Origin: Planococcus wigleyi
GTDB taxonomy: Bacteria > Bacillota > Bacilli > Bacillales_A > Planococcaceae
Reading direction: 5' to 3'
Length of the DNA stretch: 64,000 nucleotides
Assembly (NCBI RefSeq): GCF_014836985.1
Contig: NZ_JACSPU010000004.1
Location: forward strand, 1-64,000
The translations under genes and the position numbers were made by a program. A model generated the notes under the pieces. The model saw only the letters and a list, made by a program, of their open reading frames with translations. It searched no databases and was not told the DNA's origin. The first letter of the stretch is position 1; the number at the start of each line of letters is the position of its first letter. Shown piece after piece: positions 32,556 through 41,272 of this stretch.

Positions 32556-33512
32556 TTAATGGCCTGCGATATCCCGTTTAGTGAAAGCAACCCAAGAAGC
32601 CATTAAGAACAAAGCCAGGTATATGCACAAGATGGTGACGGAAAAGCTTAAGCTCATTCCTTCCATCATAGGTTCTGCGCCATTGAAGTACTGGCCAAGA
32701 TTGGTATTGGTGAACAAGATGTATTTGGCCCAGGAATAGTGAGATGCAAATAGAACGATGGAATTGCCGGCGAGCATCAATGTGACCGCTAAGCCGATTG
32801 CCATACTGCTGCTTCTGAAAATTGTTGAAATCATAAAGGCAAATGACGCCATCATCAATAAGGTGACTAAGCTTAGACCATAATCTTTCAAAATTACGTT
32901 TAAGAGGCTGCCATGTGCATAGCCCATCCCATGCTCAAGAACAACGGTTTGAGTGGGATTATTCAAGCCGAAGAACAAAGCACCAGTCAGCAGGCTGATG
33001 GCTATGAGGAAGAAGATGAGTGTGAATGCGAACAAGAGAACCGTTAGGTATTTGGACAATAAAATTTTGGAACGCGATATCGGACGGATCAGCAGAAGTT
33101 TGATGGTTCCCCATTTGAACTCATTCGAAACAATTCCTGCAGCAATAATGATGGTGAACAGGCTGATGAGAGTGGTGAAAAATGAGTTGTCATATAAAAA
33201 CTGCCAGCCGTCATAAGGCAATGGCTTGATCTCATTTTCAATATGGTACATATTTTTTTCCAATTGAAAGGGATTGGAAAGTTTGCTGAGTTCATCGTTG
33301 TCCATCTCTGAAGTCAAGCGGATATTTTCTTCCTGAAGTTCAACCTGCCAGTTCGTACCATATTCCGTAGTCTGGAACTCGCTGTCCCATAACCTGCTGA
33401 TGATTCCTGAAGCCAGTACCAGGATGGCCAGTGCGAAAAACATCACCCATGTGGATTTTCTGGCATACAATTTGATTTGTTCATTCCAGATCAAATGGAT
33501 TAAATTAGTCAA
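32556..33512 (-). CDS. ABC-2 type exporter permease
   Basis: A 318-residue membrane protein with six hydrophobic segments: one near 20-40, an outer loop to about 110, then five towards the C-terminus. This is the ABC2_membrane_2/BcrB-like layout. The conserved SNEFKWGTIKLLLIRPISR coupling region lies about residue 130. TTG start, with GGAGAG seven bases upstream, overlaps the ATPase gene by eight bases. The pair may export a peptide or antibiotic such as bacitracin, which is a guess from family. Confidence 0.83.
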   Translation of the reverse strand: MTNLIHLIWNEQIKLYARKSTWVMFFALAILVLASGIISRLWDSEFQTTEYGTNWQVELQEENIRLTSEMDNDELSKLSNPFQLEKNMYHIENEIKPLPYDGWQFLYDNSFFTTLISLFTIIIAAGIVSNEFKWGTIKLLLIRPISRSKILLSKYLTVLLFAFTLIFFLIAISLLTGALFFGLNNPTQTVVLEHGMGYAHGSLLNVILKDYGLSLVTLLMMASFAFMISTIFRSSSMAIGLAVTLMLAGNSIVLFASHYSWAKYILFTNTNLGQYFNGAEPMMEGMSLSFSVTILCIYLALFLMASWVAFTKRDIAGH

Positions 33513-34431
33513 TGCTGTTCTCTCCTATCAAATTAAAGAATTTGTCTTCTAAGGTCGACTGGAGAACATTGACCCCATATACATCAAACCCCTGGCCAAT
33601 CATTTTCTTCAAGATGGAAGGGATCTCTTCTTTTTGAAGCGATAGGATCAGTTCTTTTCCTTTGAGGCGGATACCTGTCGAAAGCTGCATTTCCAGATAT
33701 TCTTTTGCTTGTGCCAGGGGTTCTGCTTCGATAAACACATCCTGCAGCGCTGTAGAGTTTTCGGTGGTTTTCACTTCTTCTAATGCAACCAACTGTCCAT
33801 TTTTGATGACGCCAATCCGGTCGCACAGCAGCTCCATTTCAGAAAGCAGATGGCTGGATACGATGACGCTCACGTTTTCCTGCTCTGCAAGTGCACGGAT
33901 GTACTTGCGGATTTCGCGGATTCCGGAAGGATCCAAACCGTTTGTCGGCTCATCCAAGATCAGAATGGAGGGCTTGTGGAGAAGTGCTTGGGCAATGCCC
34001 AGTCGTTGCCGCATACCAAGTGAATAGCGGCCGGCTTTTTCATGAATCGCCTTTTCCAAGCCGACAAGGGAAATGATTTCATGAATGCGGTGGTCCGTTA
34101 TGCCGGGAACCATGCGCGCATATTGCTTGAGGTTTTTCCACCCGCTCAGAAAAGGATACATTTCGGGATTTTCAACAATCGCCCCAACGTGCTGGATGGC
34201 ATTGTTAAAGTCGGTTTTAATGCTTTTTCCTTCAATCAGCACATCTCCTTCCGTAATATCAATCAAGCCCACCATCATTCGGATAGTCGTCGTTTTTCCA
34301 GCTCCGTTCGGTCCAAGAAATCCGAACACTTCACCGGAATGGATTTCAAAATCGAGTCCTTTGATGATTTCCTTATTGCCGATTTTCTTTTTCAAGTTGA
34401 TCAGCTGCAGCGTTACTGCTGGTTTGTCCAT
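33505..34431 (-). CDS. ABC exporter ATPase, BcrA-like
   Basis: A 308-residue ATPase. Walker A GPNGAGKTTTIRMM, signature YSLGMRQRLGIAQALL, Walker B LILDEPTNGLDPSG and H-loop VSSHLLSEM. The C-terminal extension (about 215-308) is typical of the bacitracin/lantibiotic exporter group. GGAGG seven bases before the ATG. Divergent from the DUF2089 gene, whose product is a candidate regulator. Confidence 0.88.
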   Translation of the reverse strand: MDKPAVTLQLINLKKKIGNKEIIKGLDFEIHSGEVFGFLGPNGAGKTTTIRMMVGLIDITEGDVLIEGKSIKTDFNNAIQHVGAIVENPEMYPFLSGWKNLKQYARMVPGITDHRIHEIISLVGLEKAIHEKAGRYSLGMRQRLGIAQALLHKPSILILDEPTNGLDPSGIREIRKYIRALAEQENVSVIVSSHLLSEMELLCDRIGVIKNGQLVALEEVKTTENSTALQDVFIEAEPLAQAKEYLEMQLSTGIRLKGKELILSLQKEEIPSILKKMIGQGFDVYGVNVLQSTLEDKFFNLIGENSID

Positions 34432-34517
34432 CCAATTACCTCCGTTTTGATTAAGATATGTAAATGACTTACAAGTCTCGTGATAACAATAGTGAAAATA
34501 AAATCAATATAAATTTA

Positions 34518-34564
34518 AATAATGTTTAAATGATGTTGAATAATGTTTAGTTTTCCTTTATAGT
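34518..34564 (+). promoter_or_regulatory. Promoter of the DUF2089 gene with direct repeats over the -35 region
   Basis: TTGAAT (34536-34541), 17-base spacer, TATAGT (34559-34564). AATAATGTTTA occurs at 34518-34528 and 34539-34549, 21 bases apart (two helical turns), the second overlapping the -35 box. Confidence 0.5.
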
Positions 34565-34591
34565 AGGCAATAACAGCTGAAAGGAGTGAAG

Positions 34592-34888
34592 ATGTTGAAT
34601 AACAAGGTGCCTGAATGGTTTTCCACATTGTCATCTGAAGATATGGAATTTATCAAGAAGTTCATTCTGGGATCCGGTTCGTTAAAAGAAATCGCAAAAT
34701 TATACGGAGTTTCTTATCCGACGGTGCGCTTGAGGCTGGATAAGATCATCCAGAACATCGAATTGCAGGAAAAAGAAGGTTCGCAGCTATTTTCGACTTT
34801 TGTCATGAAGCTGGTTATCGATGACAAAATCGATTTGGAAGTGGCAAAAAGCATCGTCGACAAATACAAAGAGAGTATGGAGGAATAA
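34592..34888 (+). CDS. DUF2089-family protein, probable DNA-binding regulator
   Basis: A 98-residue protein of the DUF2089 family. Residues 15-50 read as a helix-turn-helix of sigma-region-4 type: EDMEFIKKFILGSGSLKEIA then YGVSYPTVRLRLDKIIQ. The family often precedes small membrane proteins. It has a clear promoter, an AAGGAG ribosome site five bases before ATG 34592, and repeats at the promoter. It is divergent from an ABC-2 exporter and is followed two bases later by a membrane protein, so it may regulate both. Confidence 0.8.
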   Translation: MLNNKVPEWFSTLSSEDMEFIKKFILGSGSLKEIAKLYGVSYPTVRLRLDKIIQNIELQEKEGSQLFSTFVMKLVIDDKIDLEVAKSIVDKYKESMEE

Positions 34889-34890
34889 AC

Positions 34891-35175
34891 ATGGGGACCG
34901 TAATCGATCTGGCATTGCCAATTATCATTTTAGTCGTTCAATATTTCTTATCTAAACAAGCGCGGGTGTGGCCTGGAGGTATTTTGCCGGCAGCATTTGC
35001 AGTATTCTTCATTTGGCTGATGATCGATAAAGATTTGGCTTTCTTTTCAAGAGACGTTATTCCACTGATTTTGGGAGTTTTTTTCTTATGCGGAGTTTGG
35101 ATTAATGGACAAGAAGCCTACAAGAAAAAGCAGGAAAAAGAATTCATGAAAATGCGGGGACAGGATTTAATTTAA
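34891..35175 (+). CDS. Small membrane protein linked to DUF2089
   Basis: A 94-residue protein with three hydrophobic segments (about 5-22, 30-47 and 54-72) and a basic C-terminal tail YKKKQEKEFMKMRGQ. Its ribosome site GGAGG lies inside the end of the DUF2089 gene and the gap is only two bases, so they are co-translated. Function unknown; possibly a signal or immunity partner. Confidence 0.75.
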   Translation: MGTVIDLALPIIILVVQYFLSKQARVWPGGILPAAFAVFFIWLMIDKDLAFFSRDVIPLILGVFFLCGVWINGQEAYKKKQEKEFMKMRGQDLI

Positions 35176-35215
35176 AAACATGAAAAGCACGGGAAAAAGC
35201 AAAAGGGGTGGGGAA

Positions 35216-36286
35216 TTGCATAACCAAAAACGAATTCGGGATTACGGCGTGGAAATCGGCACGATGAAGACTGGGAGGTTAAACGCCATAACAGACGTAG
35301 AGGGCGTCACAGTTGGCCAAGTGACTTTAAAAGACGGAAATATGCAGACAGGAGTGACGGCCATTCTGCCGCATCAAGGAGATCTCTTTCACGACAAGCT
35401 GATTGCTTCAAGCCATGTCATCAACGGCTTTGGCAAAACGATGGGAACCATCCAACTAGCGGAACTCGGTACCTTGGAAACACCAATTGTCCTGACGAAC
35501 ACATTGAATGTCGGAACTGCAGCCAATGCCGTCATCGATTATATGTTGGAGAAAAATCCGGATATCGGCAACACGACGGGGACAGTGAATCCGGTCATCG
35601 GCGAATGCAACGATATGTTTCTGAACGATGTGCGCGGGCGTTTTGTCAAAGAACAAGATGTGAGACAAGCGCTGGACAATACCGCAATTGAGTTTGATGA
35701 AGGAGCAGTGGGAGCGGGAAGAGGGATGCTTTGTTATTCATTGAAAGGCGGCATCGGTTCGGCTTCGCGCATTGTGGAGCTGGAACAGGGCACGTTTACG
35801 CTTGGCGCATTGGTGCTGTCAAATTTCGGAATGCTGAGTGATTTGACGATAAACGGCAAGGCAATCGGCAAAGAATTGAAGAAAAACATTCTTCAAACCC
35901 ATAAAGAAGAAGACAAGGGCTCGGTGATGGTGGTTATCGCTACTGACCTTCCATTGTCCGAACGGCAACTGAACCGCATCCTGAAACGGGCAGTGACGGG
36001 ACTGTCACGGACGGGCTCGATTATCACCAATGGCAGTGGCGAAATCGTCCTCGGCTTCTCAACCGCCAATAAAATTCCGCATCAGAAGCCTAAGCAATTC
36101 CTGGCTATTGAAACGATTCATGAAGAAGATATAGATGAAGCGTTCAGAGCCGTAGGTGAAGCCGTTGAAGAAGCAGTATTGAATTCATTGATCACCGCGG
36201 AGGCTGTGGTTGGCCGAAATGGCAATGAACGGCCGGCTTTAAAAGACTTGCTGGAGAAATATGCTTTAACCTTAAAGAACCTTTGA
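35216..36286 (+). CDS. P1/S58 family peptidase (DmpA-type aminopeptidase)
   Basis: About 356 residues. It belongs to the Ntn-hydrolase-like S58 family, which cleaves itself before a catalytic Ser and removes N-terminal residues. IRDYGVEIGTMKTGRLNAITDVEGVTVGQ is the family start (split here as two motifs: IRDYGVEIG and NAITDVEGVTVG). The cleavage/nucleophile region is ALVLSNFGML about residue 215, with the Asn in VLTNTLNVGTAAN near 100. A TTG at 35216 lies right after AAAGGGGTGGGG and begins near the usual start; ATG 35180 would add 12 residues without a good ribosome site. Terminator overlaps its stop. Confidence 0.85.
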   Translation: MHNQKRIRDYGVEIGTMKTGRLNAITDVEGVTVGQVTLKDGNMQTGVTAILPHQGDLFHDKLIASSHVINGFGKTMGTIQLAELGTLETPIVLTNTLNVGTAANAVIDYMLEKNPDIGNTTGTVNPVIGECNDMFLNDVRGRFVKEQDVRQALDNTAIEFDEGAVGAGRGMLCYSLKGGIGSASRIVELEQGTFTLGALVLSNFGMLSDLTINGKAIGKELKKNILQTHKEEDKGSVMVVIATDLPLSERQLNRILKRAVTGLSRTGSIITNGSGEIVLGFSTANKIPHQKPKQFLAIETIHEEDIDEAFRAVGEAVEEAVLNSLITAEAVVGRNGNERPALKDLLEKYALTLKNL

Positions 36287-36301
36287 CAGGTTCTTTTTTT
36301 A
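36275..36301 (+). terminator. Terminator overlapping the S58 peptidase stop
   Basis: AAGAACCT and AGGTTCTT arms around TTGAC, then T-rich. The left arm codes for the last residues KNL. Confidence 0.75.
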
Positions 36302-36523
36302 CTTTAGGTAAGAGAAGACTAGAAAAAAAGATGAAATTCACTTCCTTTTTTAATAGTTTAGCCGTATAACACTGGAAATTAAATAAGCTGTCGATATACC
36401 TAAGAGATATAGGTTAGAGAGCATTAGGCATTGAAACAAAGATATATAAATATAGAAGAATAGATGTCATAAGCATTAAAATATGGATTTTTGGATAAAA
36501 ATGGCTGATATAAATTTACTAAA

Positions 36524-36648
36524 TTAACGTTAAATTGTTTACAATTTGTACAATCCATTGTAGTCTATGGGTATTACGAAAAGCGTTAAATTTCAATTTA
36601 AAAGTAAATTAATTAGGTTAAAAGGCTGTTTTTACGATAAATTTAACG
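36524..36648. promoter_or_regulatory. CGTTAAATT half-sites in the 36302-36717 gap
   Basis: This AT-rich gap of over 400 bases has no gene. It holds a palindrome TTAACGTTAA (36524-36533) and half-site CGTTAAATT at 36528 and 36584 plus its complement AATTTAACG at 36640, each step 56 bases. They may be operators for the gene at 36718; no regulator is known. Confidence 0.3.
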
Positions 36649-36717
36649 AAATTAATGAATTAATTTTTAATAGTATTTTGTTCGCCGATACGGGCGGACG
36701 ACGAAAGGACGGAGTAA

Positions 36718-37119
36718 ATGATTAGTGCACAACCGATAGAAACGGTGGCTGAAATTCTTAAAAAAACCTTGGAAGCCCCAGTGGAAGACTTAGGAGATCT
36801 TTACATCGTGACTAAACAACGGGATCTGGCCATCACATCAGGGGAATACAAAATGTTATTTAAAATTAACAACGAAATAACATTTCAAGACCTCCACCAG
36901 CAAGGAAAGATGCTGAATAAAGCTGAAATTCTGCTGTTGCCTGAAGAACTGCCTGTGTTTTCTTCAGCTTTGATTAACCAAGGGTCTTCATTGCCCAGTA
37001 ATTATACACAACGCCTGGTCATGGAACTGGATGTCTACAGTCTTTATATGGAATCCCGGGAACTTCCCAAACAATTTGCTGAACGTCTGGCAGCCGCATT
37101 AAAAGCCATCGAATTGTAA
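36718..37119 (+). CDS. Hypothetical protein, faint DUF1259/LpqO-like pattern
   Basis: A 133-residue cytosolic protein. The order of its elements resembles a shortened DUF1259 repeat: an ILLLPEELPVFSSALINQG block followed by a strand and an RLAAALKAIEL ending. The histidine motif of DUF1259 (ALHNH) is replaced by LPSNYTQR, so any catalytic site is lost and the match may be chance. GGACGGAG precedes the ATG closely. Preceded by a long AT-rich leader with repeated CGTTAAATT sites. Confidence 0.55.
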   Translation: MISAQPIETVAEILKKTLEAPVEDLGDLYIVTKQRDLAITSGEYKMLFKINNEITFQDLHQQGKMLNKAEILLLPEELPVFSSALINQGSSLPSNYTQRLVMELDVYSLYMESRELPKQFAERLAAALKAIEL

Positions 37120-37177
37120 ATTCTCTTTAACTTGATTTCATTTGCCAATGCCGACAACCAGTAAAGGTGGTGTTCTT

Positions 37178-37444
37178 ATGAATGGGAATTGTTTATCGTG
37201 CATCTCAGCAGCCCTTTTTCTTCTGACCATGATTCCGCTGACATTGGCTGCGATTCACTGGTTCCATGGGCCGCTTGAATTTTTATTGAGCCTTCATCTG
37301 CATCTGCCTTGTGCTTTGAGTGCTTTGGGAGTCGTCGCCGCATTGATTGGTGCAAAAGGAGATTTGCGTTTCAATCTTGTGCTGTTCAATGTGCTGTCAC
37401 TTAGCTTGTATCTTATTTTTTCAACCAGTCTGCATTCACTATAA
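37178..37444 (+). CDS. Small membrane protein, unknown function
   Basis: An 88-residue protein with three hydrophobic stretches and a His-rich middle (HLHLPC). AAGGTGGTG seven bases before ATG 37178. An N-terminal CLSC pair and a further Cys in LPCAL are notable. No family recognised. It may form an operon with the preceding gene, 58 bases upstream. Confidence 0.55.
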   Translation: MNGNCLSCISAALFLLTMIPLTLAAIHWFHGPLEFLLSLHLHLPCALSALGVVAALIGAKGDLRFNLVLFNVLSLSLYLIFSTSLHSL

Positions 37445-37504
37445 ATAGCTGCCCCTTGTCTTTATTGCCTGACATACATCCCTTCAACGGATACCCCCCA
37501 TTAA

Positions 37505-37550
37505 AAAGATGGTGTGCTGTACACAATTCTGTGTACAGCACACCATCTTT
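37505..37550. terminator. Very strong terminator hairpin
   Basis: A perfect 21-base stem with a 4-base loop (arms begin AAAGATGGTGTGCTG). It sits against the stop of the minus-strand SgrR-like gene and probably ends both converging transcripts. Confidence 0.8.
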
Positions 37551-37551
37551 G

Positions 37552-39213
37552 TTATTCTTCACAAACTGGCCGCACCCATAACTTGGAAAAATCCACATAA
37601 CCGAAATGGCTGATGGATATGTTCATCAAATCAATGGAAAACGGAATTTGCCGTTTTTCGTAATACAGCGGAACCATGATGGAGGCTTCCAATAAGTTCC
37701 GTTCGACTTCAAGATTTAATGCTGTCCATTCCTCGAACGGTGTCTCCGCATACAAGGGCAGATAACGGTCAAACTGAGGCTGCGATTTCATAATGGCAGT
37801 CATCGGGGAATAACCATTTGAAAGAAAATAAAAAAATGAGAATTCCTGGTTCATTTCGAAGACTTCCCCGTGAATAAACAAGTCTGCCGTTTGATCTTTC
37901 GTAATGTCCAACAGCTTATCCTGAAAAGACAGCCACTGGATTTCAACAGCAATGCCTTCGCTTTCCAGCGCTTCTTTTAGCCAACGAGTAGCGCCATTCG
38001 TGTAGTTGGCAGCTTTGATGACCAGCGGCTGATCAAGAACTGGACGATCCATTTGCGGCACCGTATAGGATTGTTTTTGACCGGCCAGGCAGCCGTGATG
38101 ATTCGGCAAAGCCCGCGGATGAAACTGGCCGATTGTGTGCCGGTGCTTAGCAATGGCGTAATGGACATAATCGCGCACTTCTTGTCGGCTGATCGGGGAG
38201 TCTCTGAATGCATTCATGATGACGACACCAAAACCTGAATCGCTTTCTACTTGAAAAGTCTCTTCGGATGCTTCATTTGCTGAAGAACGGTAGGTAAAGT
38301 CGAAATCCTCCGGCACTTGAATGAATTCTACGATATCCAGTAAAGGGCGTTCTTTGAAATATTCACTGAATGCTTTTAATGTGGTTTTCAATTCGTCGTT
38401 GTGCGCAACATAAAAGCCGCCGGTACCGATGATTTGGTCAGTTGTTTCTTTATAAATGCTGGCATTGATCATGCCCAGCATCTGCAGGCAATAGCTGCAG
38501 CCAGCTGGAAAAGAGAGTTCAAGCACATAAGGCGATAGCGCGTTGATTTTAGTAATGGGCTTCCATAAATCGGCGTATGAACCATCCAGGCGCAGGCGAT
38601 TCAGGCAATCGATCACATTTTCTGATGTTAAAAACGTTCCATCATGAAATTGGACTTCTTTTCTCAAGTAAAGCTGAAGCCGGTGGTCTGTAAGGTCCCA
38701 ACTATGTGCCAGTTCTGGAGAAACATTTCCGGCATCGTCTACTGATACTAAACGATTGTAGACATTTGCGGCCATATTGGCGCTTTGGATATCTGCCGCC
38801 TTCATTGGATGGAGCGTCAATAAAGCATATTTTCTCGGGATGATCAGCTTGTCCACTTCGCTTGCATTATTTTGGCTGTAACCGAAATGAGAGCGGAATA
38901 GATGCATTAACCGGTGCCTCACTGCCGGCGACCAATCCAATAGAAGGTAGTGGCTGGCTGATTCGGCCGGTTGTTCTGCAATCAGCTGAATGATTTGCTG
39001 TTCGTACACCTCTTCTACATTCCGGTGCCATTGCAGGTGCGAGGTATTGCCCCGTCCACGGCCTGATGTATAGGTAAACCAGCCTTCGTCCGACCATTTC
39101 CGCAATAAACGCGTCGTTTGTTTGCTGCTCAAATTGAGTGCATCGGCAATCTGCGTTTGCTTAATATAACCGGTGGGGACAACTTTCCATAAAGATAAAA
39201 GAGTCTTTTCCAT
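37552..39213 (-). CDS. SgrR-family transcriptional regulator (HTH plus solute-binding domain)
   Basis: A 553-residue regulator. Residues 1-110 are the SgrR_N winged helix, with QTQIADALNLSSKQTTRLLRKW. Residues about 150-550 are an SBP_bac_5 domain, seen in SPELAHSWDLTDHRLQLYLRKEVQFHDG, so a small molecule is sensed in the cytosol by a binding-protein fold. GGAGG before ATG 39213. It is divergent from an MFS exporter gene 97 bases away, a recurring pair in Bacillales, and probably controls it. Confidence 0.88.
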   Translation of the reverse strand: MEKTLLSLWKVVPTGYIKQTQIADALNLSSKQTTRLLRKWSDEGWFTYTSGRGRGNTSHLQWHRNVEEVYEQQIIQLIAEQPAESASHYLLLDWSPAVRHRLMHLFRSHFGYSQNNASEVDKLIIPRKYALLTLHPMKAADIQSANMAANVYNRLVSVDDAGNVSPELAHSWDLTDHRLQLYLRKEVQFHDGTFLTSENVIDCLNRLRLDGSYADLWKPITKINALSPYVLELSFPAGCSYCLQMLGMINASIYKETTDQIIGTGGFYVAHNDELKTTLKAFSEYFKERPLLDIVEFIQVPEDFDFTYRSSANEASEETFQVESDSGFGVVIMNAFRDSPISRQEVRDYVHYAIAKHRHTIGQFHPRALPNHHGCLAGQKQSYTVPQMDRPVLDQPLVIKAANYTNGATRWLKEALESEGIAVEIQWLSFQDKLLDITKDQTADLFIHGEVFEMNQEFSFFYFLSNGYSPMTAIMKSQPQFDRYLPLYAETPFEEWTALNLEVERNLLEASIMVPLYYEKRQIPFSIDLMNISISHFGYVDFSKLWVRPVCEE

Positions 39214-39310
39214 GATTCCTCCCGTTAAAAGTGGATATTAGTTTTAAAATTGTCTATTTTTAGTATCTTTCGTCTAGTTTAATATACATAAGACAAAGGA
39301 GGCTGACAAG

Positions 39311-40560
39311 ATGAAATGGAAAGACTATCCACAAAATATTAAAGTACGTTTAATCACTTCATTTTTTAACCGGGCTGTTTCATCTGCAGTTATGCCTTTC
39401 ATGGCCTTGTTCTTTGCCCAGGAGATGAACAAGGTGTGGGCGGGGACTTTTCTGATCATCACCGTCTTTATCGGATTTTTCGTCAACATGGTCGGCGGTT
39501 ATATCTCCGACCGATTTCAACGCAAACGGGTACTGGTGATTACGTCTTCGCTGAGCGCTGCCATGTTTTTGCTGATGTCCATCAGCTTATTGCCAAGCGG
39601 CAAATGGATTGCCTTATTTGCAATTGCATACGTTGTTTTTATTGTTACCAGCAGCCTGGGCAGACCAGCCATGCACGCTATCATCATCGATTCGACTACA
39701 CCGGAAAACCGGAAAGCGATCTATGCCATCGATTATTGGATGATCAACCTGTCGATGGCGATTGGGGCAGCGCTTGGCGGCTTGTTGTATCTCAATCATC
39801 AAATTGAACTGTTTATTTTATTGACAGCCACGGCAGCGAGTCTGCCAATCGCTTATCAACTCTGGTTGAAAGATGAACGCGTCCAGACCTTGAAAAAACA
39901 GCATTCGAATGTAGTGATTGATCTGCTGCAGAATTACAAAGTCGCATTTCGGGACAGGCCATTTGTCAAAGTGGTGATTGGTTCCATGTTCATTTTTTCA
40001 GCAGAATTTTCATTGAACAGCTACATCGGTGTCCGGCTGGCAGAAAGCTTTGATGCTTTCACTATTGGGGACTTTGAAGTGGCAGGGGTTCGGATGTTGA
40101 GTTTGTTGAATATCCAAAATATGCTGCTGGTCGTCTGCCTGACATTCATCGTCAATAAATTCACTGACCGTTTTTCCAAACAGCATGTCTTATTGACGGG
40201 CCTATTGCTATACAGCGTCGGGTATGTGACGATTACATCAGCGAATAGCTGGTACTTGTTGCTGCTGTTCAATTTCATCGGCACTATAGGCGAACTGGTT
40301 TATTCGCCGGTCCGCAATGCAGAAATGGCCAATATGATACCGGAAGACAAACGGGGTTCGTATTCCGCTTTTTCCAACATTTCGTTCAGCGGAGCAGATT
40401 TGTTGGCGCGCTCGACCATCCTCATCGGTGCTTTTCTTATTCCGACCATGATGTCCGTCTATATCGGCGTCTTGCTGATGATCGGCACACTCTTGTTTAC
40501 ACCGGATTGTTTATCAGAAAGCCTAAAAACGAACAAGTGCCCGAACCAAAAATTGTTTAG
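39311..40560 (+). pseudogene. MFS multidrug-type transporter, frameshifted at its C-terminus
   Basis: A major facilitator protein of about 415 residues with eleven or twelve helices; GGYISDRFQRKRVLV is the loop 2-3 motif. At 40496-40498 (TTT) the reading frame loses register. In the frame shifted by one base, the next codons read TGLFIRKPKNEQVPEPKIV and stop at TAG 40558, a normal MFS tail just before the next gene's ribosome site. As written, the frame instead runs on into the GNAT gene, giving a 588-residue fusion. One T missing from a four-T run explains it. It could be a true mutation, a sequencing error or phase variation. The bulk of the transporter is intact and may work. AAAGGAGG ribosome site. 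Confidence 0.75.
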
Positions 40561-40588
40561 AACACAAAATAGTAGGAGGAGAATAGCT

Positions 40589-41077
40589 ATGATCGTCAGA
40601 AAAGCAGTTCCTGAGGATGCCTTTCAATTGGCGGAACTCATGAAGCATGTAGAGGATTCTGATCTTATGCTGTTTGAGCCAGGAGAACGCAAGACTACAG
40701 CTGAGCAGTTGGAGAAACGCCTTGACGCTATGGGAGAAGATTCAGTGGTGTTGATTACAGAAGAACAAGCTGAATTAACCGGCTATTTGTTTGCAATCGG
40801 CGACAGCGTTAAACGCAAGCGGCATTCAGTCTACATCGCAGTTGGTATTCGGCAAAGCGAACGTGGGAAAGGGAGAGGCACAGAGTTGTTTCAAGCTTTG
40901 GATCAATGGGCTGACGCGAAAGGAATTCGTCGCATTGAATTGACCGTGCTTGAGCATAACAAACCAGCTATTGGGTTATATAAAAAACTAGGCTTTGAAA
41001 TTGAGGGGCTGAAGCGTGATTCCGTATGGCTGGAGGAACGCTATGCCAATGAATACTATATGGCAAAACTGCTGTAG
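40589..41077 (+). CDS. GNAT family N-acetyltransferase
   Basis: A 162-residue acetyltransferase, using acetyl-CoA. The pyrophosphate loop motif RQSERGKGRGTELFQAL (Q/RxxGxG/A) lies about residue 88, followed by RRIELTVLEHNKPAIGLYKKLGFEIEG, the usual GNAT motif B. Similar to RimI/ribosomal-type or small-molecule acetylases; target unknown. It has its own AGGAGGAG site before ATG 40589, which shows it is a separate gene even though the upstream MFS frame now reads into it. Probably co-transcribed with the transporter. Confidence 0.85.
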   Translation: MIVRKAVPEDAFQLAELMKHVEDSDLMLFEPGERKTTAEQLEKRLDAMGEDSVVLITEEQAELTGYLFAIGDSVKRKRHSVYIAVGIRQSERGKGRGTELFQALDQWADAKGIRRIELTVLEHNKPAIGLYKKLGFEIEGLKRDSVWLEERYANEYYMAKLL

Positions 41078-41272
41078 CAGACAAAGGAAACTCTCTAATC
41101 GGCCGTTTTTTTAGACCAGGCAGAAAGTTTTATTTTGTTTTAGGCGCAATCTTTCCAATAACGAAAAGCAAACACTTTTAAATAGGTTTTTGTATATTTT
41201 TTCGTGGTTTTCCTATATTTTCAGATGTAATAATTGTAAACTGAGGATATGGTTTTGTAAGGAGTTGGATAA

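Noticed and set aside
39311-41077. MFS-acetyltransferase fusion protein
   Set aside because: The shifted frame gives a natural MFS tail and stop, and the GNAT part has its own ribosome site, so a frameshift is the simpler reading.
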